A DNA stretch of 64,000 nt, taken from JAUVXE01 sp964349355. GTDB taxonomy: Bacteria > Actinomycetota > Coriobacteriia > Anaerosomatales > SLCP01. A program made the translations under genes and the position numbers. Position 1 is the first letter of the stretch, and each line of letters begins with the position of its first letter. The notes under the pieces are model-generated. The model did not search any database. It had not been told where the DNA came from and saw nothing but the letters and a program-made list of their open reading frames with translations. The stretch is taken from NCBI GenBank assembly GCA_964349355.1, contig CAYGFZ010000001.1:12494-76493 (forward strand), read 5' to 3'. Below, in pieces: positions 17,942 to 27,660 of the stretch.

Positions 17942-19204
17942 TTACTCGCTCGCAATCACTGACAGGTAGTCGTCGCGGCCATCCATCATCGCCGCAAACG
18001 CATCGAACAGGTAGCGCGCGTCATGCGGACCGGGAGCGGCCTCGGGATGGTACTGAACCGAGAACGCCGGACAGTCCAGGAGGCGGACCCCCTCGGTAGT
18101 CATGTCGTTGAGGTTGACGTGTGTGAGCTGCACGCGGCCGAACCGCTCCGAGCGCACCACCGGGGCGACGCCGGCCGCGGCCCAAGCCGCCAGGTCACCG
18201 GCATCGTGGTTCAGGTCGCTGGACTCCCCGGCTAGCAACGGCCCGATCGAAGCGAAGTCAACACAGAAGCCGTGGTTCTGGCTCGTGATCTCGACACGTC
18301 CCGTGAGGAGGTTCTTCACCGGCTGATTGCCGCCGCGGTGGCCATACTTGAGCTTGTAGGTGTCGCATCCGACGGCAAGCGAGAGCATCTGATGCCCGAG
18401 GCAGATACCGAACACCGGCACCTTCCCGAGCAACTCCTGCAGGGTGCCGTAAAGGTAGTCGACCGCTGCCGGGTCGCCGGGTCCGTTCGCAACGAAGACG
18501 CCGTCTGGTCCGTGGGCAAGGACCTCGGCGGCAGAGGTCGTCGGAGGCACGACGAGGATATCGCAGCCTGTCTCGGCGAGGTTCCGCAGGATGTTGTACT
18601 TGATTCCCGAGTCCAGTGCGGCCACGCGATAGCGCGGGGACACCGGCAGCACTCCGGTGTCGACCGGGATCTGACCGTGCGGCCCCTCCATCCCCCACCG
18701 ATAGGGTTCGGCGACCGCCACCTCTGCGACGAGGTCACGTCCGACGAGCCCCGGGGACTGGGCAGCCTTGGATACAAGCGAGGCGGGGTCGAGATCTGTT
18801 GTTGAGATGACTGCGCGCATGGTACCTGCGTCGCGGATGTGCCTGGTAAGTCGCCGGGTATCGACGCCATCGATCGCGACGATGCCGTTGCGCGCGAGAA
18901 AGGCTCCCAAAGTCTCCTCGGAGCGCCAGTTCGACGCCACCTCGGAGAGCTCACGCACCACGAAGCCCGTCGCGAACACGCCGCGGGACTCCATGTCGGC
19001 GCCGTTCACACCGTAGTTGCCGATATGTGGACTCGTCATCGCGATGATCTGGCCTGCATACGAAGGGTCCGTCAGCACCTCCTGATAGCCGGCCATCGAG
19101 GTGTTGAACACCACCTCGCCGGTCGCTTCACCTGCGGCGCCGCACGCGCGGCCAGCGAACACCGTCCCGTCTTCGAGTGCGAGTAGTGCGGGGATTGCGC
19201 TCAC
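17942..19204 (-). CDS. carA: Carbamoyl phosphate synthetase, small (glutaminase) subunit
   Basis: A 420-residue subunit, longer than the usual 360-390. An N-terminal CarA domain has FNTSMAGYQEVLTDPSY, and a class I glutamine amidotransferase domain carries the nucleophile Cys in VFGICLGHQML; the catalytic His-x-Glu is in VQYHPEAAPGPHD. It releases ammonia from glutamine for CarB. The GTG start directly follows the pyrC stop codon. Confidence 0.97.
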   Translation of the reverse strand: MSAIPALLALEDGTVFAGRACGAAGEATGEVVFNTSMAGYQEVLTDPSYAGQIIAMTSPHIGNYGVNGADMESRGVFATGFVVRELSEVASNWRSEETLGAFLARNGIVAIDGVDTRRLTRHIRDAGTMRAVISTTDLDPASLVSKAAQSPGLVGRDLVAEVAVAEPYRWGMEGPHGQIPVDTGVLPVSPRYRVAALDSGIKYNILRNLAETGCDILVVPPTTSAAEVLAHGPDGVFVANGPGDPAAVDYLYGTLQELLGKVPVFGICLGHQMLSLAVGCDTYKLKYGHRGGNQPVKNLLTGRVEITSQNHGFCVDFASIGPLLAGESSDLNHDAGDLAAWAAAGVAPVVRSERFGRVQLTHVNLNDMTTEGVRLLDCPAFSVQYHPEAAPGPHDARYLFDAFAAMMDGRDDYLSVIASE

Positions 19205-20497
19205 TCAGTCGACCACCTTTCCGTTCTTGAGGGCGAACTGGCCACCGACGAGCACATCGGTCGCCTTCCCCAGAAGTGTCGCGCCGAGGAAAGCCGAGTT
19301 GGCCGACTTCGAGACGAACCACTCGCGCCTGACCTCGACACGGGCTTCCGGATCGATGATCGTAAGGTCGGCGACCGCCCCGGGTTCCAGCCGGACCAGC
19401 GGGAGTCCGAACGCCGCACGTGGAGCGTGCGCCATGACCCGCGCGAGATCTGTCCACTCCATGCGCCCGGGCTGAACGAGATGGGTGATCATCAGCGAGA
19501 GTGCTGTTTCCAGCCCGGTGGTTCCAAACGGCGCCAACTCGAACTCAAGCTCCTTGTCGTGAGGAGCGTGCGGAGCATGGTCCGTGGCGACGCAGTCGAT
19601 CGTGCCGTCGAGCAGCGCCTCGATCAGCGCCTCTCGGTCCGCGGCGGTCCGCAGTGGCGGGTTCATCTTCAGTGACGTTTCGTACGCCGTGGTTATGACG
19701 TCCTCATCGAGGAACAGATGATGAGGGGTGACCTCGGCAGTCACCGCCACACCCCGCGCCTTCGCCTCGCGGACGAGCGCAACGGAACCGGCGGTCGAGA
19801 GGTGTGCAAGGTGCAGGCGGCAGCCCGTCAGCTCAGCGAGCCGGATGTCACGAGCGACCATGACCTCCTCGGCGGCGGCGGGTTGGCCGGACAGTCCGAG
19901 GCGGGTCGAGACGACACCCTCGTTCACCACACCGTCGCCAGCAAGCGACTCGTCCTCGCAGTGACTCACCACGATCGCGCCGAACGCGTTGGCGTAGTCC
20001 ATACAGCGGCGCATCATGGCAGCCGTCTGTACGCCGCGTCCGTCATCGCTGAAGGCGACGGCTCCCTCTGCGAGCATATCGCCCATCTCGGCGAGCGCTT
20101 CGCCCTTCTGCCCGGCCGTGAGCGCACCGATCGGATGGACGCGGACCACGCCGGTCTCCTCGGCGCGCTCGATGAGAAAGCGGACCGCTGAGCCCGTGTC
20201 GCACACCGGAGAGGTGTTCGGCATCGCGCAGACCGCTGTGAAGCCGCCGTGAGCCGCGGCGCGGGTACCGCTCGCGACCGTCTCCTTGTCCTCGCGCCCA
20301 GGCTCACGCAGGTGCGTGTGCAGGTCCACGAGACCGGGGACAACGATCTTCTCGGCACACTCGACCGTGATGCCTTTGGGAATGGTGAGGTCCTCGCCGA
20401 TCTCGACGATCTTTCCGTCCCGAACGATCATGTCTGCAACGCGATCGACTCCGGCCCCGGGGTCGACGAGCCGTCCGCCCTTAAGAAGCAACGCCAC
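19205..20497 (-). CDS. pyrC: Dihydroorotase
   Basis: A 430-residue zinc amidohydrolase closing carbamoyl aspartate to dihydroorotate. The metal site motif is VDLHTHLREPG near residue 57, and the later metal Asp is in DCVATDHAPHAPHDKE. I chose the GTG at 20497 because GGAGG lies 8 bases upstream; the GTG three codons earlier lies within that ribosome binding site. The gene begins inside the end of pyrB (17-base overlap) and abuts carA. Confidence 0.96.
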   Translation of the reverse strand: MALLLKGGRLVDPGAGVDRVADMIVRDGKIVEIGEDLTIPKGITVECAEKIVVPGLVDLHTHLREPGREDKETVASGTRAAAHGGFTAVCAMPNTSPVCDTGSAVRFLIERAEETGVVRVHPIGALTAGQKGEALAEMGDMLAEGAVAFSDDGRGVQTAAMMRRCMDYANAFGAIVVSHCEDESLAGDGVVNEGVVSTRLGLSGQPAAAEEVMVARDIRLAELTGCRLHLAHLSTAGSVALVREAKARGVAVTAEVTPHHLFLDEDVITTAYETSLKMNPPLRTAADREALIEALLDGTIDCVATDHAPHAPHDKELEFELAPFGTTGLETALSLMITHLVQPGRMEWTDLARVMAHAPRAAFGLPLVRLEPGAVADLTIIDPEARVEVRREWFVSKSANSAFLGATLLGKATDVLVGGQFALKNGKVVD

Positions 20498-21422
20498 CGC
20501 CCTCACCTCCCAACAGCAAGTACATCACGGCCATGCGCACGGCGACACCGGCGTTGACCTGGTCCAGTACGACAGTCCTGGGTGAATCAGCCACCGCCGA
20601 GGAGATCTCTACGCCGCGGTTCATCGGACCGGGATGCATCACCAGCATCTCAGGCTTCGCCGAGGCGAGGCGAGCCTCGTTCATCCCATAGAAGCGCGCG
20701 TACTCGCGCACGCTCGGAAAGGGCATCCCTGCGGCACGTTCCATCTGGATACGCAACAGGTAGACGATGTCGAGATCGGGAAGCGCCTCGTCGAGCGAGG
20801 TCGCGACCTCCGCTCCCAGGACGTCCGGGCGAGCGGGTAGCAAGGTGGGTGGAGCGATGAGGACCGGAGTCGCCCCGACCTTCCGCAGAGCCGGAACGAG
20901 CGAGCCGGCCACGCGGCTGTGGCAGATGTCGCCGACGATCCCGACCCGCAGCCCCTCGAGACGACCAGCGTGCTGGCGGATGGTGAACAGGTCGAGTAAA
21001 GCCTGCGTGGGGTGCTGATGCTTGCCGTCACCACCGTTGATGACGTGTGCGTCCATGCACTCGGTGAGGACGTGAGGTGCACCTGCGTATCCGTGGCGCA
21101 CGACGATGAGATCGCACGCCATGGCCGAGAGGGTCTTGGCGGTGTCGCGCAGGCTCTCGCCCTTGACGGTCGCCGAAGCCGAACCGGTCATGTTGATCGC
21201 GTCGGCGGACAAACGCTTTGCGGCGATCTCGAACGAGGTTCTCGTGCGCGTGGAGGGCTCAAGGAAGAGGTTGATGATCGTACGGCCGCGCAAGGTCGGG
21301 AGCTTCTTGATGCGCCGCTCGTTGACCTCCTTAAACGACTCAGCCGTGTCGAGAACGGTCGTGATGTCGTCTGCGGTCAGGTCGTCCATCGAGAGGATGT
21401 GGCGCGAGGAAAGGGCGCTCAC
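20481..21422 (-). CDS. pyrB: Aspartate carbamoyltransferase, catalytic subunit
   Basis: A 313-residue enzyme that joins carbamoyl phosphate and aspartate. The carbamoyl phosphate motif reads EPSTRTRTSFE near residue 54, and the aspartate-binding part has GDICHSRVAGS and YLLRIQMER. No pyrI regulatory subunit gene is present, so control probably falls on PyrR. The GTG start overlaps the pyrR stop by 4 bases. Confidence 0.97.
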   Translation of the reverse strand: MSALSSRHILSMDDLTADDITTVLDTAESFKEVNERRIKKLPTLRGRTIINLFLEPSTRTRTSFEIAAKRLSADAINMTGSASATVKGESLRDTAKTLSAMACDLIVVRHGYAGAPHVLTECMDAHVINGGDGKHQHPTQALLDLFTIRQHAGRLEGLRVGIVGDICHSRVAGSLVPALRKVGATPVLIAPPTLLPARPDVLGAEVATSLDEALPDLDIVYLLRIQMERAAGMPFPSVREYARFYGMNEARLASAKPEMLVMHPGPMNRGVEISSAVADSPRTVVLDQVNAGVAVRMAVMYLLLGGEGGGVAS

Positions 21423-21982
21423 TGATCGAGCACCTCCTCGAGGATCTCGACTGCGTCAGGGATGCCGTCCGTAGCTTCGAACCATGCCCGGACACGTTCC
21501 CTGCGCGAGGTCGGCACGTTCTTGCCTACGAAGTCGGCGCGGATCGGGAGTTCCCGATGACCGCGGTCCACGAGTACTGCGAGCTGGATGGAGCACGGGC
21601 GACCGTAGTCCATGATCGCATCCATCGCCGCGCGGATGGTGCGCCCTGTATACAGGACGTCATCGACGAGGACCACATCACGGCCCTCGACATCGAACGG
21701 GATGTCGGTACGGTGCACCTCCGGAGAGAGACGTGTAGCGACGTCATCACGGTAGAAGGAGATGTCAAGGTTTCCGACCGGCACCGCAACTCCCTCGATC
21801 CTCTCGATGCGCTCGGCGAGCTGATCTGCGACCACCGCTCCGCGAGTAAGGATCCCCACCAGGGCGATGTTGCTGCATCCCCTGTTGGCCTCTAGAATCT
21901 CGTGCGCGATACGTGTCAGTGCCCGGTCAATCGCCGGACCGTCCATGACCTCGGCCTTTTTTCGGTACTCCACCGCTGCCAT
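21419..21982 (-). CDS. pyrR: PyrR pyrimidine operon regulator / uracil phosphoribosyltransferase
   Basis: A 187-residue protein starting at an ATG with GGAGG just upstream; the longer frame would run back through the attenuator and was rejected. The PRPP-binding motif is VVLVDDVLYTGRTIRAA near residue 105. PyrR binds a leader RNA hairpin when UMP is high and promotes termination; it also has uracil phosphoribosyltransferase activity. It is the first gene of the operon, about 50 bases after a predicted attenuator. Confidence 0.97.
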   Translation of the reverse strand: MAAVEYRKKAEVMDGPAIDRALTRIAHEILEANRGCSNIALVGILTRGAVVADQLAERIERIEGVAVPVGNLDISFYRDDVATRLSPEVHRTDIPFDVEGRDVVLVDDVLYTGRTIRAAMDAIMDYGRPCSIQLAVLVDRGHRELPIRADFVGKNVPTSRRERVRAWFEATDGIPDAVEILEEVLDQ

Positions 21983-22030
21983 ACGCCTCCTTCCGAGGAC
22001 TCTATCCTTCCCGGACCTGCCCCTGAGACG

Positions 22031-22053
22031 AAAAACGCCTCCTCGCCAGGCGG
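22031..22053 (-). terminator. Attenuator terminator in the pyr leader
   Basis: On the minus strand the stem CGCCT/AGGCG (22052-22048 with 22040-22036) with a 7-base loop is followed by TTTTT (22035-22031). It lies 49 bases before pyrR and downstream of the PyrR-binding motif, the position expected for a PyrR-controlled terminator. The stem is short. Confidence 0.6.
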
Positions 22054-22108
22054 CAAGAAGGCACATGCAGCGTCGGGCACAACCCATCGGTCACCCGGTC
22101 GTCGCTCT

Positions 22109-22137
22109 GTTCCCTTGCCGGCCTCACGGGACCGGTC
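22109..22137 (-). promoter_or_regulatory. PyrR-binding RNA element
   Basis: The leader RNA contains GGUCCCGUGAGGCCGGCAAG followed by GGAAC. This matches the known PyrR binding-loop pattern (UCC-N-G-N-GAGG-Y, then AAGG). The element sits upstream of a U-tailed hairpin, as in Bacillus-type pyr attenuation. When PyrR-UMP binds, the terminator would be favoured. Confidence 0.75.
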
Positions 22138-22178
22138 TTAAAGGTCTTCCCGAAGATAGCAGGAGTACGACAGGATTC

Positions 22179-24770
22179 CTAGCCCTCAAACGACCCGGGT
22201 TCGTTCTCGCGATCCTGTTCGACCCCCACATACCCCTCATACCCCGTAGGCCCTGACGCAGGAAGCCGAAGCGCGAATGTGCTCCCCGCTCCTGGCTGGC
22301 TCGACACCATGATCGTCCCGCCGTGGGCGCGGACGATGCTGTACGCGACGAACAGCCCGATACCCATACCTCCGAAACGGCGCGTATCGGACATGTCGAG
22401 CTGAGTGAAACGATCGAAGACCCCCGGGATACGATCCGGCGGCATCCCATCGCCCTCATCTCGCACGGAGACGAGGACGGAGTCATCTGCACCCGAGATC
22501 GACACCGTCACGACCCCGCCGAATGGAGAGTACTTGATCGCGTTGTCGAGGATGTTCCCGATCGCGCGACTGATCTGCCGCTTGTCGCAGCGGACCTCTC
22601 CGACTCCCGGGGCCACCTCCGTGTCGACCCGCACACCCTCCGGCACGACCAACTCTGAGACCGATGCGTCGACGACTTGCCGGATATCGCACGTCCCCAG
22701 CTCCAGCGTCACTCCCTCGGCCTCCATCTGCGTGACCTCCAGCAGGCGTTCTACGAGGTCCTGCATGCGGTGAGCATTCGACCTGAGCTTCCCGAGAGCG
22801 GCGTCGGCAGGCGGAGCGAGACCCTCGGCGTGCTGAGAAAGCAGGTCAGCATAGCCGATCACCTTCGTAAGGGGTGTCCTGAGTTCATGCGAGACCACGG
22901 CGGTGAAACTGCTCTTAAGCTGTTCGAGTGCACGCTTCTCGGTCAGATCCCGCTTGACGATGACGACGTGCCTGATAGCCCCGTGTTCGCCGCAAACAGG
23001 AGCGAGCGTGACATCCTCGAGATAGGACAAGCCGTCCCTGCCGGTGTTCGTAAACTCCCCACGCCACACGCGCCCGGCCTCGACAGCCCTCCACGCATCC
23101 CGGTAGAGCGGTTCCCGGTAGAGCGGAGTGTCTGGCGATGAAAGGGCCTCTCCGTCGCGCGCAAGAATATCCTCGCCCACCGCCTCATCGAACCCGAATC
23201 CCGTCAGTTCGCTGAACGCCGGGTTCACCCACCGGACTACTCCAGCGATGTCGGCGATCACGATCCCGTTCCCCGCAGACTCAAGCGCTGCCGATTGGAG
23301 ACCCACCTGCTCTCGTCCCTCGGCGACGAGGATCCCTATGGCGACCCGATCTGCAAGACGACGCAGGGTGTCTCCACGAGGGCCCTGAAACTCGTTCGAG
23401 TGTCCGGTCACGAGTCCGATCGCCCCGACCGTCACGCCGTGCGCGCGCAGCGGGATGGCCGCGGCGGCCTGGGCACTATGCGTCACCAGGTCGGCTCCGT
23501 TGTCCTCGATCCTGACATCCTCGAGTGTCACGACCGTGACCTCGTCACGCGCCATAGCATCTTCGACTGGACACATCGCCTGAGGGGCGATGCCGCCTAC
23601 GAGATCGTCGAAGTGCCTGGCGAGCTGTCCAGAAAGTGCCATCACCTCGAGTCTTCCAGTAGAGACGTCCTGCAGCATCACAAACGCCAGCAGGTATCCG
23701 AACTCCGCGACGAGCCGCTCGCAGGTGACGTCTAGGACCTCTGATCGCGGCCGATCGAGCAGAACGGCAAGATCGATCCGGGCCATGGTCCGCTCGACCG
23801 CTGCTGCCGTCATCCGGTCAGTGACGTCGATGCCGAACATCAAGACGCCGTCGACCTTGCCCGAGGAATCGGTGCTTACGGTTCCCGACCACTCGATCGC
23901 GCGCCGTTCGCCCTCGCGCGTGAGAATCGCACACTCGTAGTGGGTCGACTCGCGAGTCCGCAAGAGTCTCTCCAACTCGGGCGCGCGCAACTGACGGACA
24001 TCTTCAGGAACGAACCGCCCGGAATACTCCGAGCCGAGCACTTCATCAGCTTTCCAGCCCGTGATGCGTTCGGCGCCGGGACTGAAGAGGCGGATATGGC
24101 CATCAAGATCCAGTCCGAGAATGATGACCTGTGCGGTGTCGATGATGCGACCGGAGAAGTCGCGCTCAGCACGCAACTCATCCTCGCGGCGAATCCGCTC
24201 GCGAACCTGGGAGTCGAGGTCCTCGATCAGTCCCTGCTTTATCTCGACCTCGTCTCCAAGCGCACGCATCGCCTGCTCGAGCATGGTGTTGGCGCGCTCG
24301 AGGTCGGCGACCTTCTCCTCCAACTTGTGCACCAGTCGCTCACTGTACTCGCGAAGGACGACGGTCTCGTCGGCAGTGCGTGGGCGGCGCGGCGTCGGGC
24401 GTCCGCCCCCCTCTACAACGTCGACCAAGGTCCGGAGCAGCACATCTATCTCTACCGGCTTGCTCAAGAAACCGTCTACGCCAAGGTTGAGAGCGAACTT
24501 CTCGTCGGCCGGGTCGGTATAGGAAGCGGTGTAAAAGACGATCGGGATATCCGCGAGTTCAGGATCGGCCTTCCACTCACGCACCAGATGATAGCCGTCC
24601 ATACGCGGCATCAAGATGTCGCTGAGGACGACATCTGGACGTCGGGTCCGCGCCTTCTCAAGCGCATCGATTCCATCGACCGCGGCATCGACATCATGAC
24701 CGGCAGACAAGAGGATCGTGGTGGCCAGATAGCGTCCGGCCTCCTCGTCATCCACGACAAGAATCCGCAT
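22179..24770 (-). CDS. Hybrid receiver-PAS-GAF-PAS sensor histidine kinase
   Basis: An 863-residue soluble signalling protein with no clear membrane segment. In order: receiver domain (1-120, phospho-acceptor Asp51 in VVLSDILMPRMDG), a long coiled coil (about 140-205), PAS (about 210-325), GAF (about 330-490), PAS (about 500-620), HisKA with the phospho-acceptor His in VVSHELRTPLTKVIGY, and an HATPase domain (DNAIKYSPFGG, then RDEGDGMPPDRIPG and GGMGIGLFVAYSIV). A receiver at the N-terminus suggests that it takes phosphate or a signal from another kinase. It follows a lone receiver gene by 14 bases; the pyr leader comes next downstream. Confidence 0.93.
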   Translation of the reverse strand: MRILVVDDEEAGRYLATTILLSAGHDVDAAVDGIDALEKARTRRPDVVLSDILMPRMDGYHLVREWKADPELADIPIVFYTASYTDPADEKFALNLGVDGFLSKPVEIDVLLRTLVDVVEGGGRPTPRRPRTADETVVLREYSERLVHKLEEKVADLERANTMLEQAMRALGDEVEIKQGLIEDLDSQVRERIRREDELRAERDFSGRIIDTAQVIILGLDLDGHIRLFSPGAERITGWKADEVLGSEYSGRFVPEDVRQLRAPELERLLRTRESTHYECAILTREGERRAIEWSGTVSTDSSGKVDGVLMFGIDVTDRMTAAAVERTMARIDLAVLLDRPRSEVLDVTCERLVAEFGYLLAFVMLQDVSTGRLEVMALSGQLARHFDDLVGGIAPQAMCPVEDAMARDEVTVVTLEDVRIEDNGADLVTHSAQAAAAIPLRAHGVTVGAIGLVTGHSNEFQGPRGDTLRRLADRVAIGILVAEGREQVGLQSAALESAGNGIVIADIAGVVRWVNPAFSELTGFGFDEAVGEDILARDGEALSSPDTPLYREPLYRDAWRAVEAGRVWRGEFTNTGRDGLSYLEDVTLAPVCGEHGAIRHVVIVKRDLTEKRALEQLKSSFTAVVSHELRTPLTKVIGYADLLSQHAEGLAPPADAALGKLRSNAHRMQDLVERLLEVTQMEAEGVTLELGTCDIRQVVDASVSELVVPEGVRVDTEVAPGVGEVRCDKRQISRAIGNILDNAIKYSPFGGVVTVSISGADDSVLVSVRDEGDGMPPDRIPGVFDRFTQLDMSDTRRFGGMGIGLFVAYSIVRAHGGTIMVSSQPGAGSTFALRLPASGPTGYEGYVGVEQDRENEPGSFEG

Positions 24771-24784
24771 GACCCCCCCGTCGG

Positions 24785-25147
24785 CTAGTCGAGATACGCC
24801 TCAACCTCGGACACGAAACGCTCGGGATCGATGGGCTTGGAGATGTAGCCGTCACATCCAGCCTGCAGGATAGCCTCGCGATCGCCCTTCATCGAGCATG
24901 CGGTCAGCGCGACGACAGGCAGCTCAAGACCGGGATCCTTCTTGATGAGCCGAGTGGCGTCATGGCCGTCCATCCGGGGCAGCAGCATATCCATGAGTAC
25001 GAGATCCAGCCGTTCCGTTCGGGCGACAGAGACCGCGGCCTCCCCATCGGTGGCGACGAGAACCTCGTACCCGCTCTTCTCGAGCAGGAACTTGACGAGG
25101 TAGAGATTCTGAGGGTCGTCCTCCACGACCAGAATGCGCACTGCCAT
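24785..25147 (-). CDS. Stand-alone response regulator receiver protein
   Basis: A 120-residue CheY/Spo0F/DivK-like protein made only of a receiver domain. The acidic pair is VVEDDP, the phospho-acceptor Asp53 is in LVLMDMLLPRMDGHDA, the switch Thr is in VVALTACSM, and the conserved Lys is in YISKPIDP. There is no output domain, so it must act on a partner protein or pass phosphate on. The ATG at 25147 is preferred because MAVRILVVEDD is the usual receiver start. It lies between two sensor kinases. Confidence 0.92.
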   Translation of the reverse strand: MAVRILVVEDDPQNLYLVKFLLEKSGYEVLVATDGEAAVSVARTERLDLVLMDMLLPRMDGHDATRLIKKDPGLELPVVALTACSMKGDREAILQAGCDGYISKPIDPERFVSEVEAYLD

Positions 25148-25218
25148 CAAATCCCGCCCCTCGAAACACAACGAACGGACCACGACCCCTCAACTCTACC
25201 CCATCCCATACGGGGTTC

Positions 25219-27576
25219 CTACTCCTCCGATGAACGGGCAGACGAACGGTCATCCTCCCCGTGTGTATCACGTACCTCACGGAGCACCCAGAACGTGAAT
25301 ACTGAACCCTCGCCTAAGGTGCTCGTAACCGTGATATCCCCCCCGAGCATTCGCGCCAGCTTACGCGATATCGCGAGCCCGAGCCCGGTACCGGCCGGCT
25401 TCTCTGCGGCAAGACGCCTGGCCTGGTGAAACTCATCGAAGATGGCATCCACGTCTTCAGCGGCGATCCCACACCCGGTATCGCTGATCTGGAACTCGAC
25501 GTAGTCGCCTCTCTCCGCGAGCGAGATCGTGACGCTGCCCTCTTCGGTGAACTTGATCGCGTTGCCAACAAGGTTATAGAGAATCTGGCGGACCTTCGTC
25601 CGGTCGGTGAATACCTTGACCTCCCCGTCGCTCTCTTCGGTGACCTCCAGACCCTTGGCTTCAGCGAGCGGCTGGAGGTCATCAACCACCGACCCGACCA
25701 GCGCACGGATCTCAAGTGAAACAGGCTCGATGCTCACGCGAGCTGCCTCGATGCGGGACAGGTCGAGGACATCGTTGATGAGTTCGAGCAGGTGTTTTCC
25801 GGAGCGGTGAACCATGCTCACCTGCTTGTGCTGCTCCTCGGTGAGCTCACCGGTAAGTCCCTGCAGGAGAATCCCGGAAAACCCTATGATCGAGTTGAGC
25901 GGTGTTCGCAACTCATGGCTCATGTTCGCGAGAAACTCGCTCTTCACTCGTGTAGCGAGCCGGAGCCGTTCGTTCACGGTGCCCAGTTCGCGTGTACGCG
26001 CCTCGACAAGCTCCTCAAGACGTTCGCGATAGAGTCTGAGTTCGAGTTCCGATCGCTTCTCCTCCGTGACATCGAGAATGATCCCCACGATCTCGTTGGG
26101 CCCATCTCCGTCAGCCACATGTGGGGCGGTATGGACGACAACATCTATCAGGGTGCCGCTCTTCGTCAGGCAACGACCCTCGATACGCCGAGGCAGCTCA
26201 CTTGAGAGGGAGTCATCCAGACCCGAAAGTAGCGGTTCACCGGAGTCCGGCGAAACGATAGGGAGCGGTTCGCCTAGAACCTCCTCGGCTGTCCAGCCAA
26301 AGATCCGCTCGGCCGCCGGGTTCCACTCGGTGACCCTCCCCTCGCAGTCGACAGCGATGATCGCGACGGGCGCTGTCTCGACGAGAGCTGACAGCCGCGC
26401 GGCCGTGCGGTGCAGCTCCGTGGTCGCCTCCGCCAGCGCGGTGACGTCGTCGGGCAGCACGAGCACGGCCCTTCGGCCCTCGAACTCGAATACATGAGAG
26501 GTGATCTCGACAAGGATGGTGCGGCCGTCCTTCGTCAGATGGCGCCACAGCCCCACCTCATCGAGACCCTCGGTCACCTCCCCGATATTCATGAGAAACA
26601 TGGGGACGTCCTCGGCAGGTCGAATGTCTGCGATCGTCATGCCGAGGAACTCGTCGCGGCTGTATCCGTAGTGGCGGACAGCCGCATCGTTGGCGTCAAG
26701 GAACGCCAGCGTGTCCAGATCGTAGACCCACATCGGCCGAGGATTCGACTCGAAAAGCTCGCGGTAGCGGTGCTCACTCGACTCGAGGCGCTCCTGGATG
26801 CGCCTGGTCTCCTCGGCGTCGCGCAGCTTCTCGACCCCCAGGGACAGATCGCCCTCGATACGGTGCAAGAGGGTGATCTCCGCATCTGTGAAGACCCCGG
26901 TCCGTGTCGAGAAGACACAGAAGCTGGCAACACTCTCCCCTCGATTCTTAATGGGCAGAACCGCCATCGCACGCACCCCGCCCTCGGCCAGAGGTCTGGC
27001 ACACGGCGCCGCGCGCTCGACCGTGACCTGGTTATCGATACGCATCTCACCGGTCTCGAAGACTGAGTACACTATGCAACCATCGAGCTCATACTCCGTC
27101 CCCTCGCGCATCGACTCCGAGATCTTCGAGGATCCGCCCACGGACACGGCGACGACGGTAGCGTGGGTTCGATCTGAAGAGGGCTCCACCACCCATGCGC
27201 CATCGAACGCCCCCGCCTCCACCACCGCTCGGCAGACACCCCGATAGAGTTCGTGCTCGTCGTCGGTACGCATGAGCAGGGAGCTCACGTCCGCGAGAAA
27301 CCGGTAGATCCGGTCGGCGGCGGAGCGCGTCTCATGCGTCTCGCGAGCGGCGCTAAAAGCCTTCGCGGAGCAGACGCGAACGATGAAGAACAGTGCGCCG
27401 GCGGTGACAGCGACTAACGCCAGGCCCTTGTACGTCTGGATGTGCGGAACAGTGTCAAGACCGAAACGGACAACCGCCTGATCCGAGAAAACGATCCACA
27501 CCGCCGCGAACATCGCGTACGTAAGAGCTGCGCGAGCAGCAAGAAGTTCCGCGTGCGTATTCGAATCCCGCTGCAC
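25219..27576 (-). CDS. Membrane-anchored GAF-PAS-PAS sensor histidine kinase
   Basis: A 785-residue kinase read from a GTG with GGGAGG in front; an ATG six codons earlier has no ribosome binding site. Two hydrophobic segments lie at about 15-36 and 45-65, then a GAF domain (about 80-245), two PAS domains (about 260-380 and 385-505), a helical linker, HisKA (His in NMSHELRTPLNSIIGF) and HATPase (NLVGNAIKFTEEG, then SDTGCGIAAEDV and GTGLGLAISRKLA). It lacks its own receiver; the adjacent lone receiver and hybrid kinase are likely partners. The sensed signal is unknown. Confidence 0.93.
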   Translation of the reverse strand: MQRDSNTHAELLAARAALTYAMFAAVWIVFSDQAVVRFGLDTVPHIQTYKGLALVAVTAGALFFIVRVCSAKAFSAARETHETRSAADRIYRFLADVSSLLMRTDDEHELYRGVCRAVVEAGAFDGAWVVEPSSDRTHATVVAVSVGGSSKISESMREGTEYELDGCIVYSVFETGEMRIDNQVTVERAAPCARPLAEGGVRAMAVLPIKNRGESVASFCVFSTRTGVFTDAEITLLHRIEGDLSLGVEKLRDAEETRRIQERLESSEHRYRELFESNPRPMWVYDLDTLAFLDANDAAVRHYGYSRDEFLGMTIADIRPAEDVPMFLMNIGEVTEGLDEVGLWRHLTKDGRTILVEITSHVFEFEGRRAVLVLPDDVTALAEATTELHRTAARLSALVETAPVAIIAVDCEGRVTEWNPAAERIFGWTAEEVLGEPLPIVSPDSGEPLLSGLDDSLSSELPRRIEGRCLTKSGTLIDVVVHTAPHVADGDGPNEIVGIILDVTEEKRSELELRLYRERLEELVEARTRELGTVNERLRLATRVKSEFLANMSHELRTPLNSIIGFSGILLQGLTGELTEEQHKQVSMVHRSGKHLLELINDVLDLSRIEAARVSIEPVSLEIRALVGSVVDDLQPLAEAKGLEVTEESDGEVKVFTDRTKVRQILYNLVGNAIKFTEEGSVTISLAERGDYVEFQISDTGCGIAAEDVDAIFDEFHQARRLAAEKPAGTGLGLAISRKLARMLGGDITVTSTLGEGSVFTFWVLREVRDTHGEDDRSSARSSEE

Positions 27577-27660
27577 CGGACCTCCCTTCGGCATCGTGGA
27601 GATGATTCCCTTACACCGCGACGTCCAGGCACGACGCTCAGACTTGCTACCGCAAAATAC

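Noticed and set aside
21983..22087. 35-codon extension of PyrR
   Set aside because: It would cover the attenuator hairpin; the ATG at 21982 with GGAGG fits the family.
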